Part shown: piece by piece, positions 12,779 to 24,138 of the stretch | How positions within the stretch are numbered: position 1 is the stretch's first letter | Layout: each line of letters begins with the position of its first letter | Source of the DNA: Heterostelium multicystogenum | Lineage: Eukaryota; Evosea; Eumycetozoa; Acytosteliales; Acytosteliaceae | NCBI GenBank assembly: GCA_003667245.1 | Contig: RCNN01000060.1 | Location: forward strand, 62,001 to 126,000 | Reading direction: 5' to 3' | Length of the DNA stretch: 64,000 nt | Position numbers and translations under genes: made by a program | The notes under the pieces: generated by a model | Told to the model about the DNA's origin: nothing | Seen by the model: only the letters and a program-made list of their open reading frames with translations | The model's database searches: none

Positions 12779-12935
12779 TAAATAACAATGTAATTCCAAA
12801 TATTTATTTATATCCACTTCGTTTGATTTGTTCAATTAATCATTATATTTAAAAAAATTGGAATGGATTTGATTAAGATGCTTTTAAAGTATGGCTGGAG
12901 TGGAAGGATTGGGATATCCTCAGATTTGAATTCAA

Positions 12936-14339
12936 TTAAATCCCCATCAATGGTGCATCCTCTGAACAATTGACTGGGAATATCATGCCTGATGTAATTG
13001 CATAGGTAGGTGGTACTGGTAAAAACCATTTGGAAGGAATGGAGCCAAACACTTGACACCAATTATGATAGTGACCCATATCAAACAATGAGTTTTTGGT
13101 TGTGGATTGCTTGCTGAATCTCATTTTCTTCTCCATATGTTCAATAGTGGTTACATTCTTTAAAACATAACTGATATGTGTCATTGTGAAAACTGATAGA
13201 CCCAATCCAAATATAAGTGCTATCACAAACACTACTCCAACAAATATATTTTCATCATTCTTGAAAATAGCAATGGTAAAACGATACGTCAATATGGGAG
13301 ATTAATTGTATGGTAATGATTTTAACCTACTCTATTTAAAAGGTTGATGAAATTCTGGAAAGTTGTGCCTATCACATAGAAACATAAAACTGTAGTCCAG
13401 AGTAGGAATAAAACAAAATACTTATAATTGTAATAACCTACGCAATTGTTTACAAATGGACTAGAAGAAGTAATAGATTTGTTAATACTATAATAGAGTG
13501 TATTGGTTCTTTCTACTTACCAGTGATGATCCATCTTTAATATACATCTTTTACACTTTGAACAATGATGGGCTCTATCTGGTTTCATCTTTGAACATTT
13601 TGAACATTTTCTTTTTTGTCCTTTACTCTTTGTTTCATATAATAAACTAAATGAACAAATATATATTATGTTAGATATCAATGTAAAATATAAAGAATTG
13701 CAAATGGTAGTACTTTTCATTTTCAGAGAATATCTAGATTATAATTGATATGATTAGTACACACTGACTATAGAGAGTATTGATCTGCTCAACTTACCGA
13801 TTGTGGGAAACCATCTGGAATACCACCTGGATCAGTAAATGTAGTTCTAAACAGTGATAGTTGAACTAAAAACATGATGGCATGATAGATTAGCAGTATC
13901 AGTGTAGATGCAACTATAGATTTCGATTGAGCTGTGAAGAAATAGATATAAGGTATGTATGTGAAAATAAATAAACATTCGAGAAATACGATAGCAAAGA
14001 GTCCTGTATTCAATCGAGAACGCCAATAGTCTTTAGATTGCGGTAAATAAACTACTGCTTTTTTGAAAAATCAATAGTATGATGTTGTTGATTTTGTTCA
14101 TTATCTTCGTCTTCATCGAAATCGTAGCTTTCTTCGTCACCATGTGAATCGTCGTGATTCTGGTGGCTATCGTTATCTTCATAATCGCCACTTGTATATC
14201 TAGTGCTATTGCTCATTGCAATGTTGTCGAGGGATCCATTGTTGTTGCTGCCATTGCCACTTCCGCCACTCCCACTGCTAGCATGCCTTGACAATATCGG
14301 AGATTGAAAGCCAACACCATTGTAGTACTTTTGATCCAT
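12936..14339 (-). CDS. DHHC-type protein S-palmitoyltransferase
   Basis: Exons 13798-14339, 13714-13733 (20-nt microexon), 13521-13646, 13331-13460 and 12936-13259; about 380 residues. Acidic Ser/Gly-rich cytosolic head, two membrane helices, then FTDPGGIP (family DPG motif), the zinc-binding Cys-rich domain ([20 protein letters not shown]), and [15 protein letters not shown]. The catalytic DHHC Cys codon is split by an intron (TG|T). Two further helices follow, with [11 protein letters not shown] and [12 protein letters not shown] cores, and a typical cytosolic tail ([16 protein letters not shown]). It transfers palmitate to cytosolic Cys of membrane proteins. The A-run at 14059-14064 lacks one base between exon 1's acidic head and [15 protein letters not shown] competing frame at 12832-13062 could give a different C-terminus. 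Confidence 0.88.
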
Positions 14340-15971
14340 CTTTCTTTTTTACAACCAAGTAGGTATATCTATGTATTATGACAAAAATAAATATTCTCCA
14401 GCCACGTATCTATGGTCTAAGCTTCCACCAATTAATTAATTGGTCGACTCGTAGTTGTAATCTAATGTATTCGTACTGTTGTCAACAACCTAACTGTTGA
14501 CCATGTAGTTTTAGTAAATCGTATAGTCGTACAGGAGATTGATATCAATACGAAAGAGAGATATGTAAATAGATAGTTGGTTTGTGTTTTATAAACAGTA
14601 TTATTGAAAGAAAGAAAAAGTGTTAAACATAAATGCAACCCCCTATTCATACAATTTACACTCCCATGCAAAACACCTAAAAGTTTGAATTTAATTTAAT
14701 TTTGTTTTCACCCATGAAACCAATACAAATATTTTCAATGTTAACATCTTATTGATAACTTTAAATTAATTAAGTATATATAATTAATTATAATCTATAT
14801 ATAGATTAAATAATAAAATGTTAAAATAGAGGCTAATTAAAGTTGAGATGAACAACCTATTGGTACTGTTCTACCATAGTCAGCTGAATGATTTTGGTAA
14901 GAATCAATTTAAAAGCAACCTTCATGATCCTAGACTAAAATGTTTCGATCAACTCCCAATCTAGGTACTTAGTAGGTCCAATAGAGCCAACAATACCCGA
15001 AAATATTATTAATGAGGAAATTAATTCTTCAACTACAACTTACAGGTTCAACTTTGCAAAGATGCAATCAAAAGTTTATCATTGATGAATTTATGTATTT
15101 ATTAATACCCCTCCCCCCATTAAACTAAATGAACTTTATGTATGTATGTACGTACGAACTCATGTATGTATGTATGAATGTATTCTGTAATGTTCAACCA
15201 TATTAATAACATTTAATTAAGAAAAAAAAAAATCAAAAATAAGGAAATACATGTCATATTACCTATTAAAGAAGAAAGTATATTTTAATATAAAAAAAGG
15301 TTGTTACTTATGATGGATGAACAGAAAGGGTACAACAATAAAGTTTAAAGTGTTAAAAGGTAATCGATCTAACGTCCATACCGTGATTTATACTCTCATT
15401 TAAATTTGACATTCATTACCACCCATACACAATGACAAAGTGGTACCAAAAATTCTGGTGATGCGAGATTGCATTAGTTCAATACAATAAATAAAATTTT
15501 GCACAAATAGTTATTGACATATTAGTTAATTTTTGACGATGCAAATTTAATTTATTATGTATTGAGTTTTTTGATTTCAATAAAAACATTAGATTTTATA
15601 ATAATTTAATGTGTGATAGATATTTATTTATTTATTTTCAAAACCACACCACCATAGCACCTAAAACAAACACACAAATTTCCAAAATTCTAATGACATT
15701 TAATTTAATTTAGTTTTTTTTTGGTTAATAATAATAAAGGAATTTTGAACAAAAAGCAAAGCAAAGCAAACCAAAGATTAATTCTTCATTCACCACTCTC
15801 CCAATACACACACACAAATAAGTTATTTATTCTTTTGCAAAACAACAACAACAATACAGTTCAAAAAACAACAGAGCATTTATTCATCAAATAGCAACAA
15901 ATAACAGTTTTATTATTACTTCCTATCATTAGTTTATTTTTTTTACCTCTCTGATTAATTGCAAATATAAA
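14340..15971. other. Divergent intergenic region with tetranucleotide repeat
   Basis: Separates the DHHC gene (-) from the small gene at 15972 (+). Holds a (TATG)n-type microsatellite at about 15137-15182 and A-rich leader sequence before 15972. I see no coding or RNA gene; the ORF at 14462-14671 has no coding character. Confidence 0.5.
15137..15182. repeat. (TATG)n microsatellite, interrupted
   Basis: Repeated tatg units interrupted in the middle by a palindromic gtacgtac stretch. Confidence 0.8.
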
Positions 15972-16334
15972 ATGTCTTTCTTAAGTAAGTACTTTAGTAA
16001 AAAGAAATTAACAAAACAATAAATTGCTTGTTTGCTTTATTATTATTATTTGTTTCTCATAAAAGTTAACCACCTATTTATTAACATAACATTATTCTTA
16101 TTTTTATCATTAACAGGAAGATCATTGGAGTTGTTTTCTGGTAGCTTCGAATCAAAGAATAATGCACCAACAGTGGATACAAAGATTCACACAAAAGTTG
16201 AGAACCCATTAAAGACATCTAACGATAATTTCGTTCCACGCAGTGCTTCTATCGAAATTCCTTCAAACAACCAACAAAATAGAGAGTCATCATGGTATCG
16301 TATGGTCCAAGTCGTTGAGGTCGGATCACTATAG
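15972..16334 (+). CDS. Small two-exon protein, 76 aa, unknown function
   Basis: The first exon is only 13 nt (15972-15984, encoding MSFL plus one base) and the second is 16117-16334. A 132-bp intron with GTAAGT and TTAACAG joins them in phase 1. The product starts MSFLRRSLELFSGSF, then a polar segment and ends SSWYRMVQVVEVGSL. There is no signal peptide or membrane helix; the first 15 residues could be an amphipathic or mitochondrial-type helix. The ATG follows AAATATAAA and a long A/C-rich leader (15,780-15,900), typical of an expressed dictyostelid gene. I do not recognise the family. Confidence 0.65.
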
Positions 16335-16779
16335 GTTGTCGACCAGAGTATGCAAAGTGACAAAGATTGAATGGGTCAAGTTTCGTGGAAGAACTTGATC
16401 ACACTGTATATATTTTAATCAACTGTGCAACACCAACTTTACTTGTATATAGTCAACATAAAGCGCACCCACTTGAACAAGCTTGCTTAAATATCATCTT
16501 TCTATGGTATTCAATTTTTTAAAACAAACCCAAGATGATATCATCAATGTGTAAATTAAACCTTTGTAAATAGCCCAAATAAAACAAATTCTATGATTGA
16601 TCTGGAATCAAATCATAGTGTATATTAAATACAACTCATCCAAAGTTTAAACTATTTATTATTATTATTATTACTTGCAGTAGTCTTCTTGATTTATTCT
16701 TGTCATTTTTAACATTTTTTGATACGTATCAAAAACAAAGTTAAGCCAATCAGCTTTGTAAGCCAAGACTTGTCATAGA
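16335..16779. other. Intergenic
   Basis: 3' flank of the small gene (AATAAA-type words around 16,577) and 5' flank of smg9. An (ATT)n run sits at about 16,657-16,672. Nothing else seen. Confidence 0.5.
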
Positions 16780-18532
16780 ATGAGTGCATCTGGAGGAAGA
16801 GATAGAAGAGACAGAGACAGAGATAGAGATAGGGACAGAGATAGAAGAGTAGTGCGCGGCGGAAGGGATAGAAGAGACAGAGATAGAGATGTAAGACCAA
16901 TAGACATTGATTCAGACAGCTTTGTCTTTTTAACTAATCTAAATCATATAGGATACACAAACAAAGTCACTTCTTACAAAGTCAAGGCCATCAAACTCGC
17001 CTATAAAGATAGAACAGCAGATTAATATTAAAAAAAAGAGATGAACCTACTGTCATTCCTACTGTTACTACCACCGATCAACAATCAGCGAATACAAATA
17101 CAAGCTCGTCAACTCCAGCCACAGCGGCATCGGTAAATCAACAACAGAATTCGCAACAACTATCTCCTTCATTTCTACATAATAAGCAATCTGATAGTAG
17201 TAGCAATAAGAGTGTAGATGATATATCACCTACTTTACGTAGTAGTTTAATACATCCTGTCATCTACGCACCTATTAAAATACTATCAAAGTTCAAACTA
17301 AACATTGACCAAGCTCTCAAAGTAATGAATTTGATTTGGACTGTCTATAATATTAGATACTAACTTAACTCCTGGAATCCAAATCATTAGTTATTAACAA
17401 AAGATGAGAATTTCATGGTTGTCGGTGTATTAGGAGGCCAGTCAACTGGCAAATCAACGATATTGTCATCTTTGATTACACAGGATCCTCTACAGTACCC
17501 GTTTGAAGTCCAAACAGAAGCAAACTTTTGTCTTGGTAATCATCAAACGAGAGGAATCGATCTATATGTTACACCCGATAGATTCATATTTTTAGATACA
17601 CAAGTAACTATTCATCTCTTAAGATTAATCATTATTTCAAAGAATTCATACTCAAACATGCTCTAAATAACTACATTAGCCTCTGCAAAGTATATCAATA
17701 GTTTGTGAGCTCATCGAAAAGAATGCTCATTATCCCAATCAATATACCTCTCATGAACACTACCATCATGTACAGTGTTTGAAGATGATCGTGTTTATTG
17801 TGAGTGTATGCAACGTTGTTCTCGTTGTACAAGAGAGCAAATCAATAGATATCCCAATTTGTAATTTAATTCGTACTGCCTTAATGTTAAAAGTAAGCTA
17901 TAAACTTTGGACAACTTTTTACCTCCATATTGTTGACCGAAAAACTGACATTATCTGTTTGTCTATCATAGAATAGAGTGCCAGATATAACAAATCCTAT
18001 ACCAAATAATGATATTGAATCGAATGAATTCATTGCTAAATGGGTAAGAACTTTCTTTATTTACTAAAGACCATCTTTGGTTTGATTCTAATTTTATGGT
18101 TGCAAAGTGTTTGTCTTTAACAAGTTGTCAGAGTTGGATTTTTAATATTGAAGAAATGGAGAAACCTTTAACATTTTTAATGGGTTCTAAAATGAATGAA
18201 TATCCAATCGATTGTATGTATTCTTGAACAGACTATCAATAGAGTTCTCTAGTTATACTAATAATGTGTATTAAAATTAGTAAAACCAATTCCTGATAAA
18301 TATATATTTACACAACAACCACAAGCGTTTTCTTCGATACCAAAGTATGAGGAGAGTATAGATCAACTGAAAAAGCGACTGTTACTTATGAAGGCACAGA
18401 CTAAATTCTTAAAGCCTATCACAGAAAAAAGAATGGCTGGTCAATGCCGCCAAAATCCACGAATTCATTCAAGAATATGAGTATATAGATAACTACAACA
18501 AAGTTTTACAGTCAAAGAAATATAGAAATTAA
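16780..18532 (+). CDS. smg9: SMG9, nonsense-mediated decay factor
   Basis: Seven exons: 16780-16890, 16952-17321, 17391-17603, 17680-17892, 17972-18043, 18108-18213 and 18281-18532; about 444 residues. An RD-repeat head (RDRDRDRD) and Ser/Gln-rich linker precede a G-like domain. The P-loop is VGVLGGQSTGKSTIL, then GNHQTRGIDLYVTPDRFIFLDTQ-like sequence (split here), and a hydrophobic strand FIVSVCNVVLVVQE. The C-terminus has the family block TEKEWLVNAAKIHEF. These match SMG9 in order and spacing (known: human ~520 aa). SMG9 binds SMG8 and restrains the SMG1 kinase that phosphorylates UPF1. Two homopolymer frame errors: an extra A in the run at 17030-17037 and another at 18425-18430. Without bridging them and the introns the gene is invisible. 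Confidence 0.9.
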
Positions 18533-18755
18533 ATGTAAAATTGATTATCATTCAATAATATATATAATCATTTTGAACTGAACACTGGTTTTTATCTTCT
18601 ATAATCTTTGGGGATAATGTTACAAAGAATATTCAAATCAATCGAAAATGGAAAAACATAATTTAAATTACTTTGTATCAAAGATTTATGAATTCTATTA
18701 AGAATTATTGATATTATCTCTATTTATTTGTCAAAGCATTATATATATTAAACTA

Positions 18756-21700
18756 TCACGGTGGAGGCGATGATGCGATAGGATCACGATAAGTTCCGAT
18801 TAAAAGCTTCCTATTAACACTTTGTCCATTGTTGTTATTATTTGATGAATTAACTTCTTGATTGTTGTTGCTGGATGGTTGCTCATTTTCGTTAATCAAT
18901 TGTTCTTTTGACTGAGATAATTGGTTATGTTTAATATTTTGTTGATGTGGTAATTGTTGTTGTTGTTGTTGTTGATGCTTTGGTTGTAATTGTAGTATGT
19001 TTGTTGGAAGTGGTTGATGATTTAAATATTGTTGAGGTATAAATGGTGGAGTGTTAGGCGACAATGGTGTGGACGGCGATTGATATTGTTGTGGTTGTTG
19101 TGAAAATGATTGAGAAAGTGAAATTGGTTTTGTTGGCGATTGGTATTGTTGCTGTTGTTGCTGTGGGTGGGCTCGAGAGGAAGGTGGTGAGGTTCTGGAA
19201 AATGCATCGTTTCTAGGTCGATTTTTAATTGGCTTGTTACCACCTTGGTGCCCGTTATTATTATTATTTATATTATTGAAATTGTTAAAATTGGATGATG
19301 GAGGTGATTGTTGATTCAATTGCTGTTGAGGGTTATTGATTTGCTGATATTTCGAGGGAGCACTATATGAGTGAGGATGATTTGATCCTCCGCTGTTATA
19401 GTTGCTGCTATTGTAGGCACCATGACTATTGCTCTGCATATCATTATAGAAGGTTCTAGTTGGAGGAGATTGTTTAATGGTGTAGTTGGAGTTAAAATTC
19501 GATGGTGGTGACTGGAACATCATGGTGTTCATTCCGTAAGGACTGTAGGCAATCATGTTATGTTGTGAATCACTATCGTAAGATTCGTTTTGGATAGAAA
19601 ACTGAGGAATACCCCATGGTGAAGATGGAGGCTGCCAGCTGCCACTTTCACCATTGATCTGCATTGTATTGAAACTGTTGTTCATATCCTCCATTTTCCA
19701 ACCTCCCTGTTGTAGCTGGTGTGGAATGAATCTCGATCCAACTGGGCTCGATGTACTCTTACTTAGTGGATTGGTGGATTGTTGTTGTTGCTGTGAGGTA
19801 AGTTGTGGTGTCTGTTGTTGAGAAGGAAGCAGCTGCTCGATTGGGAACAACATCTCTTCGGAAGGTGATGGATTCCAATTGATTAAACCGGCATCAGAAC
19901 CCATTAAAGGACTGATTGGATCCTGTGAAATCAGTTGTGGTGTAAGTGGAAGATTGATTTGGGGTGAATTGGGAATGGGAGGTGAATATTGTTGGCTATG
20001 ATGGTGGTGTCTTTGTTGCTGCTGTAGCTGGATTCTGTTGTACTCGAAAATCTGTGGAGCTGAATGCTGTAGTGGAGACTGCTGAAGCTGTTGTTGTTGC
20101 TGTTGTTGTTTATTTGACGGATGCTGATTGTGCTGTTCACCATAACTGTGAGATCTGAAACGATTCGAAGAATTCCAATGGTCCAAATGTATTCTAGGAA
20201 TGAATTGATGATATGGATTATCCATTGGTACCAGTCCAGATTGTGATCTCTTTCTCTGTGGAGAATTCAGAGGATACATTGGTGGCTTCTCGGCATCTAG
20301 ACTATATTGGTCCTCTAACATCATATTCATCATACCGTTGATATTGCTATTTCCGTTGTTGAGAGGAAGCAGATCGTTGCCATTCGAATTGGGTGCATCA
20401 CTCTTTGATCTTCCACGTCGTGAGTTTTGCTGCTGTTGGTATATTGAGGAGCTAATGGGAGGAGGTGGTAATCCATCTGATCCGCCCCAGGAGCCATAGT
20501 ATGGTGTGCTTCCGTAATGTGGGCTGAATGGAACAGGAGGAAACATATTAGAAGGTGTTCCAAACATTGATGGACTCTGTCCAAGTGCAAGCTGTGAAGA
20601 GGATTGGTGTGAGTTGTTTCCATTGTTTGAAAAAGAACCATAGAGTGAACGTGGTGAATATGATTCTGGGAAGTATGCAGGCTCACCACCAAGTGAATGT
20701 TTGAATGGTGGTAAAACCGGAACACGCTTGCCAAAACCGCTGCTATTACTTCCAGTGTATGGAATGATTTTGTGCGGCTGCTGCAGCGGCTGCAGTATTC
20801 AACATAATCGGTTTCGCAGCAGTCAAAGTATTGTTGAATGGATTTTTTCTTTGCTGGATCCGGTACAAATGGACCGGTATAAGGTGAACCTGTTATAAAT
20901 GGATGTTCTCTTGCCTGCATCGGTGACCACCTATCTGCTGGATCCAAGTTTAAAAGTCCTGAAACAAAATCTGTAAATACAATTCTATTATGTTTTTCTA
21001 GAAATGTCAATCTATTATTAATAATGATATCCAATTGACTGCCTTGTCATCAATGATTGCTATACCTTTTTCTATTTCCTGTGGAGTAAGTGTCTTTTTA
21101 AATCCATAATTCTGTATAATATCCGGTAGCAATTTATAATTAAAATATTTTCTTTTGTGGCTCTAAAACTTTGTTGGTTTCCTATTGTTTAAACTGTTAG
21201 TGGCGTGATCTGACTAATATATTTGTCGAATCTAAGTTGTGGATGCAGCTACATACTCTTTGATATTCTTCCTCTGTTTTCAGCTTGTATGTTACTTTTC
21301 CATTTTCAATTGTTTTGTTTAAAATAATTTGTGCTGTTCTTTCCTTTCTCTATCATATCGTTTGAGAACATTCCACGCATGTCGATGATCCTACAGATTT
21401 GATTGTATTCTGATGTTCCTGGAAATAGTGGCAAACCTAAAAACAACTCCGCTGAAATGCATCCCAAGGACCACATATCAATGGAGCTTGTATACTGCAA
21501 ACCGACCAACACCTCAGGTGATCGATAATGTCTTGACTGTATATAAGTATAAATAGTTTGATTTTCATAGCAAGCCGATCCAAAATCAATTAACTTTATA
21601 TTTGGTGAATTGACACTATAATTGCAAGTTGTTAGTTAAGAACTTTGACCATTAAAGAATCGCATTCCAGAAGCTCATTTGGTTACCTTTGTAATAGAAT

Positions 21701-22824
21701 ATTCTCTGGTTTAAGATCACAATGAATCATATTTGCTTTCGATAGAACTATGAGTGCATCAAGAATTTGAATGAGAAATACCTTGATAAGGTTGGTTGAT
21801 AATCCTCTGAATGAATTCTGTTTGATCAACTCGAAAAGATTGACACTAAGCAATTCGAAAACAATACATAGATGCTTTTTGAATACAAATGAATCTGATA
21901 ATCTTAAAATATTCGCTTTGTTATCTGGATCATATGTGATATTTAACTATAATACGTGTTTGAAATGCCAAATGTTAATCAACCTACTCCAAAAGTCCTC
22001 TGTCTAGACGTCGCAGCTACGTCTCGTAACATATGATAGCCTACCTTTCTTAGTATTTCAATCTCTAATCGACCCTGTTGAAAATATGCACTCTTGTTCT
22101 TTAATATCTTAACTGCAACTAGTTCATTGGTATCACAATTTTGGCATTTTACAACCTGACCAAATGTACCCTGTCCAAGTGTATCCAAAACTTTATATCT
22201 AGAATTATCAAAGTTTAATAATGATCATGAGAAGATGTTAGTTATTGAATGCTTTTGACCACATTACTTCTGCTCCTGCATTTATGTGTGTACCTTTGGT
22301 TGAAATCGGAACCAATAATATCATTAACATATATAATATAATCAGAGTTGACATTATCATAGCCGTCATTTAAAACACCTTCAGCTGGATGTGTCAGGAC
22401 TCTTCTCGGATTCAGAGATGACACATAGCTAAAATCTGGATTACAGCTTTTGTATAACTCTAATAAATTTCTTGTTGTTCTTATAATTGGCTACATATGC
22501 GATTATATTATTATGATGATGAATGTTAATGAAGTTAGTGAATGTGGAGTGAAACTTGATGAATCTAAATAAACATACACCACAATGATCTGTTACAATA
22601 TGACTGTTGTTGTTAGTTGACTTTTTATCGGTATTACTGCCTTGATGTTGTTGTTGTTGTTGTTTCGAAGCTGTGGATAGATAGCTGAATGAATAGTCAT
22701 TGAGTTTTGCAATATTCTTTCCTAGGCCGCCAATACTGATATTCCTAGAGTGTGTTCGATGATGTCCACTGCTACTTCCACTAATATTACTACTACCACC
22801 AACAACTCCAGTAGTAGCTGACAT
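18756..22824 (-). CDS. yakA: YakA/Yak1-type DYRK protein kinase
   Basis: Exons 22581-22824, 22294-22459, 22045-22198, 21687-21946, 21257-21615 and 18756-21181. After a Ser/Gly/Gln head comes the Yak1 signature (SSLNPRRVLTHPAEGVLNDG), the P-loop (LGQGTFGQVVKC), Lys in AVKILKNK, HCDLKPENILL, DFGSACYENQ, and the DYRK activation loop YTYIQSRHYRSPEV. It ends with DPADRWSPMQAREHPF and a ~700-residue Q/N/S/P-rich tail. In Dictyostelium YakA triggers the growth-to-development switch on starvation (known). Frame breaks near 21308-21325, 21146-21155, 21037-21051 and 20790 all fall between conserved blocks. The low-complexity tail makes exact length uncertain, but kinase identity is not in doubt. Confidence 0.9.
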
Positions 22825-24138
22825 TTTAATACTACTAGTAGTCTTTAATATCTATTCTTCCTTCTCTTCTCCTACTTCTCTTTACTTCTTGTTCTTCCTC
22901 CTATTCTCTCTTTCTCTTTACTTTTATTATCTTTATTCTATTCTTCTCTATCAAATAAATAGTGATAATAGTCTGTATTGTATATTAACTGTTTTCTTCT
23001 ATAGTATGATATCCTGTATATCTTGTGTGTCTATATGTCTTGTCTAACTTTGTTTAGTCTTGTATGTCTGTCCGTCTGTCTGTTTGCCTGTCTGTCTGTT
23101 CTGTTCTAATAATATCAAAACTAAATATTAATATAAAGTAATTTTAAGTGTTGTTGTTGTTGTTATTGTTGTCTATAATAGTTATCTGGGTAATGAAATG
23201 GATATCATTATAAACTTGTCTTATTGTTGTTATTGTTTGTTGTGTTGTTGTGTTGTGGGAAGTAAGTAGGGTGAATTAGTGAGATTATCAATATTTTTTA
23301 TATTTATTTGTTTTGGTTATTTTTTTTTTTTTTAATAAAATTATTGTTGTTAATTTCAAACTTGATATTTGCTTTCAGCTTTGGATTTTCTTTCGTCACT
23401 AACTTCTGCTAAATTCTTATTATTAATATTATTAAATACAATAACAATTACAGTATTATCATCTCAAATAATGAAGAACTAATAATTTGATTTTTTAATC
23501 TTGATTGAATAATGAATGACTGACTATTTGATGTTGATTGAAAGATTGTGATTTACTGATTGATAGAAAGATTGATCTCGAAAACAAGTAATGTAAATAT
23601 CTGTACATAAAACATTATGCAGTTGTTTACCATCCAAAACTAAAGTATTACTAAATGATAGAGATAAATAAGTGGTGTTGAATGATTACCTTTATTTATC
23701 CTAATTAAAGCTGATCATTTAAACAACAACTGCAATTTAAGTTTGAATAGACAAGCAAGCAAACCGAAGTAATTAATTTAATTTTTAAAAGTGCACCTCA
23801 CTTTTTTTGTTTTTTGTAAATTGTACTTACTCCTCTTTTTTTAATTGAAAAAAATTAATCAATCAAAAAATGATCAAACCTAAGATAAATATACTAATAT
23901 TAAATTGTATTTATAGTTTTATAAATGTTTAAATAAAAATAATATCTAAAATTAGATTTATTTGCTCAATTTAATTCAATCGAAATTTCCACTTGGAAAA
24001 GGGTTTTTAATTTTTTTGTAATTTTTTTGTTTTTTAGTTTTGGTTTAATGCAAGGGGTTGTTTGATTTTGTTTTTTTTGCCAAAAAGGGCGATTTGATTG
24101 GCTGAGGTCAGAAGCTGATTGATCTTTTGAATATTAAA
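22825..24138. other. yakA upstream region, CT-rich and T-rich tracts
   Basis: Immediately upstream of yakA is pyrimidine-rich DNA on the plus strand (22,850-22,950), which is a purine-rich leader on the coding strand. Next come a (TGTC)n microsatellite, (TTG)n stretches and T-runs. It also holds the 3' flank of the GNAT gene. No ORF or RNA gene recognised. A long leader for yakA is plausible. Confidence 0.5.
23065..23107. repeat. (TGTC)n microsatellite
   Basis: About ten tetranucleotide units with a few substitutions (tccg, tttg, gcctg). Confidence 0.8.

Noticed and set aside
14462..14671. 69-codon ORF upstream of the DHHC gene
   Set aside because: Composition and context are those of promoter DNA.
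19964..20158. Ala/Val-rich ORF antisense to yakA
   Set aside because: Shadow of the Gln-codon repeats in the yakA tail.
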